From Roseibium sp. MMSF_3412 (lineage in GTDB: Bacteria; Pseudomonadota; Alphaproteobacteria; Rhizobiales; Stappiaceae): a stretch of 64,000 bases of DNA. Numbering within the stretch: position 1 is the stretch's first letter; each line of letters begins with the position of its first letter. The position numbers and the translations under genes are program-made. The notes beneath the pieces were generated by a model. It was not told where the DNA came from and searched no databases. It saw only the letters and a program-made list of their open reading frames with translations. The stretch covers positions 248,001 to 312,000 of the forward strand of contig NZ_JASHJI010000005.1 of NCBI RefSeq assembly GCF_030733265.1, read 5' to 3'. Positions 59,604-64,000 of the stretch are shown piece after piece.

Positions 59604-60023
59604 TCAGCCGTCGCTGTCCCTCACGACGAACACCGAGCACCCAGCCCTGCGCACAACCCGCGACGCGGTCGATCCCAGGAAATAGTCCTGCGCCGATGGG
59701 TGGTGCGATCCAACCAGGATAAGGTCAGTCCCGGCGGCCTCGGCAAAAGCGGCGATCTGTACGCCCGGTTTGCCGGTGACGACCTTGCAGCTGATGCGTT
59801 CGTCCCCATCGGCTGCCGACCTGAGCCTGTCTTCCACCTTCTGCGTCAGGTGATTGTCGATCTTGAGATCGACAAATTCGGAGACGAAGCCGGGAATGTT
59901 CTCCAGCACAGTCAAAAGCGTGATCCGGCCATCTTCGGCCAGAAGATGCCGTGCGATTTCAAGCTTCCGGTCGACAAGCGTTTCGTGGTCGAGCGCAACC
60001 GGAATGAGGATATGCTTATACAT
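59604..60023 (-). CDS. Universal stress protein (UspA family)
   Basis: A 139-aa UspA: KHILIPVALD N-terminus, DLILVGSHHPSAQDYFLGSTASRVVRRAGCSVFVVR at the C-terminus, containing the G-S-x-x-S/T-x-x-V ATP-binding loop type. Single domain, presumably a dimer. Convergent with the glycosyltransferase gene; it may follow the Ldh2 gene in the same direction but with its own ribosome site. Confidence 0.87.
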   Translation of the reverse strand: MYKHILIPVALDHETLVDRKLEIARHLLAEDGRITLLTVLENIPGFVSEFVDLKIDNHLTQKVEDRLRSAADGDERISCKVVTGKPGVQIAAFAEAAGTDLILVGSHHPSAQDYFLGSTASRVVRRAGCSVFVVRDSDG

Positions 60024-60095
60024 GCGCTTACGTTGCCTCCGTTTCCTTCGGTGTGGCCGGATCGATCCGCTGGATGTTCGGCGGCCGTCTTTATC

Positions 60096-61103
60096 TCAGG
60101 TTCCGCCCTCGGCGAGCTTTCGCAAGGCGTCAATGTAGCGAACCGGCACATCGATGCCGTTTGCTTGCGCCTCGCGGATCGCGGAAGACCGGCGGCTGCC
60201 GGGCAGACGTGCGCCTTCCTGCGTTTCAATGAGCGACAGCAGTTCCTCCAGCCGTTCGGCGAACTGACCGTCCTGCGGTTTCATGGCAATCAGGAACTGA
60301 CCGACCCCGGGGGACGGACCGTCTGCCTTGAAGAATGACGTTGCCTGCGAACTGAACGACGCACCCGTCATCACGGATGCAAGAATTTCCACCATGAGTG
60401 CCAGCGCCGTGCCCTTCGCCTCTCCGATAGGCAGCATGGTCCCTGCCAGCGCCTTTTCCGGGTCGGTCGTCGGCTTGCCTTCTGCGTCCAGCGCCCAGCC
60501 TTCCGGGATCGGCTTGCCGGCCTTGTGCGCGCTCATCACCTTTCCGCGCGCAACCCTGGACAAAGACAGATCCATGACGAGCGGATCACGGCCGCCGCGC
60601 GGCGCAGCGAAGGCGATCGGGTTGGTGCCGAACACGGCTTCCTTTGCTCCATAAGGGGCCATCGCAGCCGGCGTGTTGGCTACCATGATGGTAACGAGCC
60701 CTTCCCGGGCGAGCTTCTCCACCTGCACCGACAGGGCCCCGCAATGGTGCGAGCGCGTAACACCCATCGTGACGCAGCCGCTGGTCTCGGCGAGTGCAAT
60801 GCCTCTTTCCATGATCTGTTCAAGCGCCGGATAGGCGAAACCGAAACCCGCATCCGCCAGAAGACTGCCGGTCCCGGTCTGGTGGATCTCGACAACCGCG
60901 TTTGCATTGATCTTGCCGGTGCGCACTTGCGCCGCATAATCTTCAACGCGGGAAAAACCGTGCCCCACCTGACCTTCCGCTTCTGCGGCAACCAGCGCCC
61001 TTGCAACGCAACGAGCGATGTCACCGGAAACACCAACACCGGCAAAGGCCGATTGAATCAGGCTGGTCGCCTCATCAAGGCTGAGTCGATTGCTCGGTTC
61101 CAC
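60096..61103 (-). CDS. Ldh2-family (malate/L-sulfolactate-type) dehydrogenase
   Basis: A 335-aa NAD(P)-dependent oxidoreductase of the Ldh2/ComC family: GCVTMGVTRSHHCGALSVQVEKLA with a catalytic-type His, APYGAKEAVFGTNPIAFAAP, and DLSLSRVARGKVMSAHKAGKPIPEG. Family members act on malate, ureidoglycolate, 2,3-diketogulonate or L-sulfolactate. Beside SuyAB-like genes, a sulfolactate dehydrogenase (ComC/SlcD-like, racemising role) is the best fit. It follows the large lyase subunit. Confidence 0.8.
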   Translation of the reverse strand: MEPSNRLSLDEATSLIQSAFAGVGVSGDIARCVARALVAAEAEGQVGHGFSRVEDYAAQVRTGKINANAVVEIHQTGTGSLLADAGFGFAYPALEQIMERGIALAETSGCVTMGVTRSHHCGALSVQVEKLAREGLVTIMVANTPAAMAPYGAKEAVFGTNPIAFAAPRGGRDPLVMDLSLSRVARGKVMSAHKAGKPIPEGWALDAEGKPTTDPEKALAGTMLPIGEAKGTALALMVEILASVMTGASFSSQATSFFKADGPSPGVGQFLIAMKPQDGQFAERLEELLSLIETQEGARLPGSRRSSAIREAQANGIDVPVRYIDALRKLAEGGT

Positions 61104-61157
61104 GCGTATTCCTTTCCATTGCGGGCGGCCGGGTTGCCGGCCGCCTGCCGACTGCGT

Positions 61158-62339
61158 TTAAGCGCTGCGGTAGAGCTTGGTCATGGAGAACTCCCGGTGA
61201 CCCAGCGCTTCGGCAGCTGTGTTGCGGCCGTTCGCCGTGCGGCGGATCATGTCGATCAGTTCATCGCCCGCCTCGTCAATCGTCATCTCGCGCCGCAAGA
61301 TGCCGGAAACGTCCACGTCGACATGTTCGCTCATGGTCCGGACGGTGCGCGGATTGGCCGTGATCTTGATGACGGGCACGATCGGATTTCCGACCACGTT
61401 CCCCTGCCCGGTCGGGAAGGTGTGGATCACCGCGCCACCGGCCGCCATGAGTGTCACGCATTCCGCGGCAGCGGAAGAGGAATCCATGAAATAGAGCCCC
61501 TTGCCGGATTTTGGTGCTTCCGCAGGTTCCAGAATATCGATGTACTGCGACGTGCGGCCGATCTTCTCAAGGTTGCCGAGCGCCTTTTCCTCGATCGTTG
61601 TCAGACCGCCCTCGATGTTGCCCTTGGTCGGCTGGCTGTCGGAAAGGTCATCAGTCTGGTGTGCGAAAATCACATCGTCCTGATACGCCTTCCACATCTT
61701 GTACCAACGCTCACCGACCTCTTCGTTGATCGCGCGTTTCTGGCAGATGTGTTCCGCACCGGTGATTTCGGACGTTTCGCCGAAGAAACCGGTGATGCCT
61801 TCCGGCAGCAGCTTGTCATACATGTTGCCGACGGTCGGGCACGATCCGAGACCTGTCGTGGTGTCGCTCTCACCGCATTTCGTAGACACCCAGATATCGG
61901 AAATGGAGCACTCTTCACGCTGAAGTTCGCTCGACCAGTGCACGAACTCCTTCGCTTTCCAGGATGCGGCACGGATCGTCTCGAAGTCACCGTTCTGCTC
62001 GATCGAGAACTCGGCCACCGGCTTGCCGGTTTCCCGGATCCCGTCGGCGATCCGCTTGGTCCAGCCGGGCTCGATACCGATCACGACGACAGCAGCGACA
62101 TTCGGGTTCGCACCGGTTCCTATCATGGTTCTGAAATGGAGTTCCAGATCCTCGCCGAATTGCAGGCGGCCATAGGCGTGCGGGATCGCAAGCGTGCCCT
62201 TCACATTGTTGGCGACAGCTTCACAGGCAGCGTTTGAAATGTCATCGACCGGAAGGATGACGACGTGGTTACGTACGCCCACTCTGCCGTTTTCGCGCCG
62301 GAACGCTTTCACCGTGATGTTTGAATACTTGGAAGACAT
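61158..62339 (-). CDS. suyB: SuyB/UxaA-family lyase large subunit
   Basis: A 393-aa UxaA-family protein. Features seen: [68 protein letters not shown] with conserved Cys residues for a [4Fe-4S]/Fe site, and [19 protein letters not shown]. It resembles the beta subunit of (2R)-sulfolactate sulfo-lyase, as far as I recall; altronate/galactarate dehydratases are relatives. The start at 62339 has AAGGAG upstream. Immediately downstream of the small subunit. Confidence 0.7.
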   Translation of the reverse strand: MSSKYSNITVKAFRRENGRVGVRNHVVILPVDDISNAACEAVANNVKGTLAIPHAYGRLQFGEDLELHFRTMIGTGANPNVAAVVVIGIEPGWTKRIADGIRETGKPVAEFSIEQNGDFETIRAASWKAKEFVHWSSELQREECSISDIWVSTKCGESDTTTGLGSCPTVGNMYDKLLPEGITGFFGETSEITGAEHICQKRAINEEVGERWYKMWKAYQDDVIFAHQTDDLSDSQPTKGNIEGGLTTIEEKALGNLEKIGRTSQYIDILEPAEAPKSGKGLYFMDSSSAAAECVTLMAAGGAVIHTFPTGQGNVVGNPIVPVIKITANPRTVRTMSEHVDVDVSGILRREMTIDEAGDELIDMIRRTANGRNTAAEALGHREFSMTKLYRSA

Positions 62340-62351
62340 GGACACGGCTCC

Positions 62352-62642
62352 TTACCAGCGCTTGGTTTTGCAGTTATGGGTATGGACGTGGCCGCCCTTC
62401 GGAATCTCGGCAATGATCTTGCCGATGTCCTCGCCGTATTTGATGGCGGTGTCGCCGTCGTTCAGGTCCTTCAGGGCAATCTTGTGTCCGATCGGCACGT
62501 CTGCGCCCGCTGTCAGCCGGAACGTGGAATTGTCGTGGGTGACACAGCACAGCATGTCGGTGCCGGCGGTCAGGCCCTCCACAACGACCACGCCGACATT
62601 GTCGGCATGCTCGTGAACGAGAAGGTGGGGAATTTCAGACAT
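62352..62642 (-). CDS. suyA: SuyA-like lyase small subunit (SAF domain)
   Basis: A 96-aa SAF-domain protein: EIPHLLVHEHADNVGVVVVE start, VPIGHKIALKDLNDGDTAIKYGEDIG, and a HVHTHNCKTKRW end. It corresponds to the small subunit that is fused N-terminally in UxaA but separate in SuyAB. AAGGAG precedes the ATG. A separate small subunit is one of the reasons for the sulfolactate-lyase reading. Confidence 0.7.
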   Translation of the reverse strand: MSEIPHLLVHEHADNVGVVVVEGLTAGTDMLCCVTHDNSTFRLTAGADVPIGHKIALKDLNDGDTAIKYGEDIGKIIAEIPKGGHVHTHNCKTKRW

Positions 62643-62652
62643 GAATGTCTCC

Positions 62653-63648
62653 TTAGGCGTCTGGTGTCAGTAAAATCTTCGGAACCGCGACGTGACCGGC
62701 GCGCAGGTCGGTGAAGGCGCTCAGCCCCTCCGACAGCGGGCGGCTTTCAACCCAGTCGAGTGCGCCGAGCCGGCCATCGAACATGGCTGCTGCGGTGTCG
62801 CGGAAGTCTTGTGCGGTGTAGGTATACGTGCCGATGAATTGAATTTCCTGAAGGGTGATCCGCCGTATGTCAAGCCCGCCTTCAGCTGAACCGAGGCCGA
62901 TATGGGCGATGACGCCTCCCGGTTTGACCCTGGCCGACGCCGTGGTACGCGTGGCAGGATATCCGACGCCGTCCACGACGACATCGTAAAGCCCGCTCGC
63001 CTCCACCTGGTCCGGGCTCAAAACGTCTATGCCGCAATTTTCCTGCAGAAAATGTGCTCTCTCCGCATTCGGCTCAATCAACTGGACATTTGCGATGCCC
63101 TGCGCCTTTAGGGACAGGGCAGCGCCCAGTCCGATGGCGCCGCCACCAATCGCAAGCGCGCGTGCGTTTGCCGGGTCTGTGGCAAGCGCTTGTATTGCCA
63201 GCCGCACCGCGTGCCAGCCACAGGCAATCGGTTCGGCAAGCGCGGCCTGTGCGTCGGTGACGTGGTCGGGCACGGTTACCAGATTGCTTTCCGGCATTGC
63301 GAGGTAATCGGCAAAACCGCCTTCGCGCGGCGGCATCGAAATGATCTGGCGGTTGACGCACAGGTTGTCCCGTCCGGAAAGACAGGCTTCGCAGACCCCG
63401 CAGCTCACCAGCGGATTGACCGTGACACGCCGTCCGGATTGCGCGCCTGATACCACCGTCCCGGCAACTTCATGCCCAAGGATAAGCGGCGCTGGGCGGC
63501 GTTCATCATGGCCGAGGAAGGCGTGCATGTCCGAACCGCAGATACCGGTATGGGCAACCTTGATCAGGACCTCTCCCTCGGACGGTACCGGATCGGCAAC
63601 ATCCCTGTAGGACTGGCTCTCGGGCCCGGTATAGACAAGAGCTTTCAT
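62653..63648 (-). CDS. Zinc-dependent alcohol dehydrogenase, HpsO-like candidate
   Basis: A 331-aa MDR-family dehydrogenase: [13 protein letters not shown] (catalytic Zn Cys), GHEVAGTVV, structural-Zn cysteines in [16 protein letters not shown], and [15 protein letters not shown] cofactor loop. The ATG at 63648 overlaps the upstream SDR stop (ATGA). In sulfolactate-type operons an alcohol dehydrogenase converts dihydroxypropanesulfonate enantiomers; assignment to HpsO is inference from neighbours. Confidence 0.75.
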   Translation of the reverse strand: MKALVYTGPESQSYRDVADPVPSEGEVLIKVAHTGICGSDMHAFLGHDERRPAPLILGHEVAGTVVSGAQSGRRVTVNPLVSCGVCEACLSGRDNLCVNRQIISMPPREGGFADYLAMPESNLVTVPDHVTDAQAALAEPIACGWHAVRLAIQALATDPANARALAIGGGAIGLGAALSLKAQGIANVQLIEPNAERAHFLQENCGIDVLSPDQVEASGLYDVVVDGVGYPATRTTASARVKPGGVIAHIGLGSAEGGLDIRRITLQEIQFIGTYTYTAQDFRDTAAAMFDGRLGALDWVESRPLSEGLSAFTDLRAGHVAVPKILLTPDA

Positions 63649-64000
63649 TTTGCGGTGAACCCTCCATCGACCATCAGCACCTGGCCGGTCACATAAGCAG
63701 ACGCATCCGAACAAAGAAACAGCAGCGGCCCGTCCATATCCTCCAGTTCGCCATTGCGCCCGATGCATGTTTGTGCCGCGTTGCGCTTCGCACGTTCGTC
63801 GTCGCCGAAGACAGCCGCGGTCAGTTCCGTCGGGAAAAACCCGGGGCCGATCGCGTTTGCGTTGATGCCGTCCTTCGACCACGCTTCTGCCATTGCCCGC
63901 GTGAGCTGACCAATGCCGCCCTTCGACGCGCCATAGGCGATACCGCCCGGGAACGCGCGCGTTGTCTGCAGGGACGCAAAGGTCACAATCCGGCCCCAGC
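63645..64000 (-). CDS. SDR-family oxidoreductase, partial (runs off right edge)
   Basis: The C-terminal ~118 residues of a classical [23 protein letters not shown] (Tyr-x3-Lys), [13 protein letters not shown] and a final [16 protein letters not shown]. The N-terminal Rossmann part lies beyond the window. First visible gene of the minus-strand operon; a partner dehydrogenase for the same diol (HpsP-like) is possible. Confidence 0.75.
   Translation of the reverse strand, partial: WGRIVTFASLQTTRAFPGGIAYGASKGGIGQLTRAMAEAWSKDGINANAIGPGFFPTELTAAVFGDDERAKRNAAQTCIGRNGELEDMDGPLLFLCSDASAYVTGQVLMVDGGFTAK

Noticed and set aside
60525..62237. 570-codon plus-strand open frame
   Set aside because: Antisense to the Ldh2 and SuyB-like genes; no family likeness, reads as a mirror of high-GC codons.

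Overview
The window is a gene-dense, moderately GC-rich alphaproteobacterial chromosome segment. BA14K and extensin-C secreted proteins, DUF2336, a VPLPA-CTERM protein, GcvA- and GlxA-type regulators, many ABC importers and several osmolyte or organic-acid catabolic operons suggest a marine Hyphomicrobiales/Rhodobacterales-type heterotroph. A Roseibium/Labrenzia-like Stappiaceae is my best guess from gene content alone. No tRNA, rRNA, CRISPR array, replication origin or complete insertion sequence was recognised.

Layout. 1-5.1 kb: small envelope proteins (BA14K, extensin-C), a LysE exporter, a 301-bp MITE-like element with perfect 34-bp inverted ends, a DUF2336 protein, a candidate 27-aa membrane peptide and an azoreductase behind a palindrome. 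5.2-12.6 kb: a five-gene minus-strand operon with a divergent GlxA-type regulator. It encodes acyl-CoA dehydrogenase, NDP-forming acyl-CoA synthetase, a CaiD-like hydratase, a BKACE-family cleavage enzyme and an L-carnitine dehydrogenase/thioesterase fusion, which together read as an aerobic gamma-butyrobetaine/carnitine to glycine betaine pathway. 12.8-14.7 kb: an eight-CxxCH cytochrome with HEAT/TPR-like C-terminus. 14.9-17 kb: an orphan phage-type lysis cassette. 17.3-25.8 kb: an ABC importer with GntR regulator, then a catabolic operon (aldehyde dehydrogenase, luciferase-like monooxygenase, flavin reductase, alpha/beta hydrolase, DUF1185) divergent from a LysR gene. It resembles the Rut pathway in make-up but its substrate is unknown. 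26.9-29.8 kb: a phage-like regulatory island with an S24 repressor, matching operator sites and small genes.

29.9-39.5 kb: an IclR regulator divergent from an uptake and catabolic operon: cyclase-family hydrolase, cupin, SDR, 3-hydroxyacyl-type dehydrogenase, a complete Liv-type ABC importer and a second BKACE enzyme. This looks like a beta-hydroxy-acid degradation system of unknown substrate. 39.5-42.6 kb: an ECF sigma factor, a second MITE-like element, a small secreted protein behind an EcfG-like promoter, and an HPPD-like VOC protein. 42.7-48.6 kb: an acetate-type symporter with small subunit, a cNMP/CBS/DUF294 regulator, a membrane protein and a membrane-anchored sensor-like DnaQ exonuclease. 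49.5-59.6 kb: envelope and glycan genes, including TlpA thioredoxin, VPLPA-CTERM protein, MurG-like glycosyltransferase, lipoprotein, caspase-Sel1 protein and a three-gene glycosyltransferase module. 59.6-64 kb: a universal stress protein and an operon (SDR, Zn-dehydrogenase, SuyA/SuyB-like subunits, Ldh2-family dehydrogenase) suggesting sulfolactate or dihydroxypropanesulfonate use. It runs off the right edge.

Theme: several independent, locally regulated catabolic modules for small marine osmolytes and organosulfur compounds, with phage-derived and MITE-type insertions between them. Functions are inferred by reading protein sequences; no database search was run.
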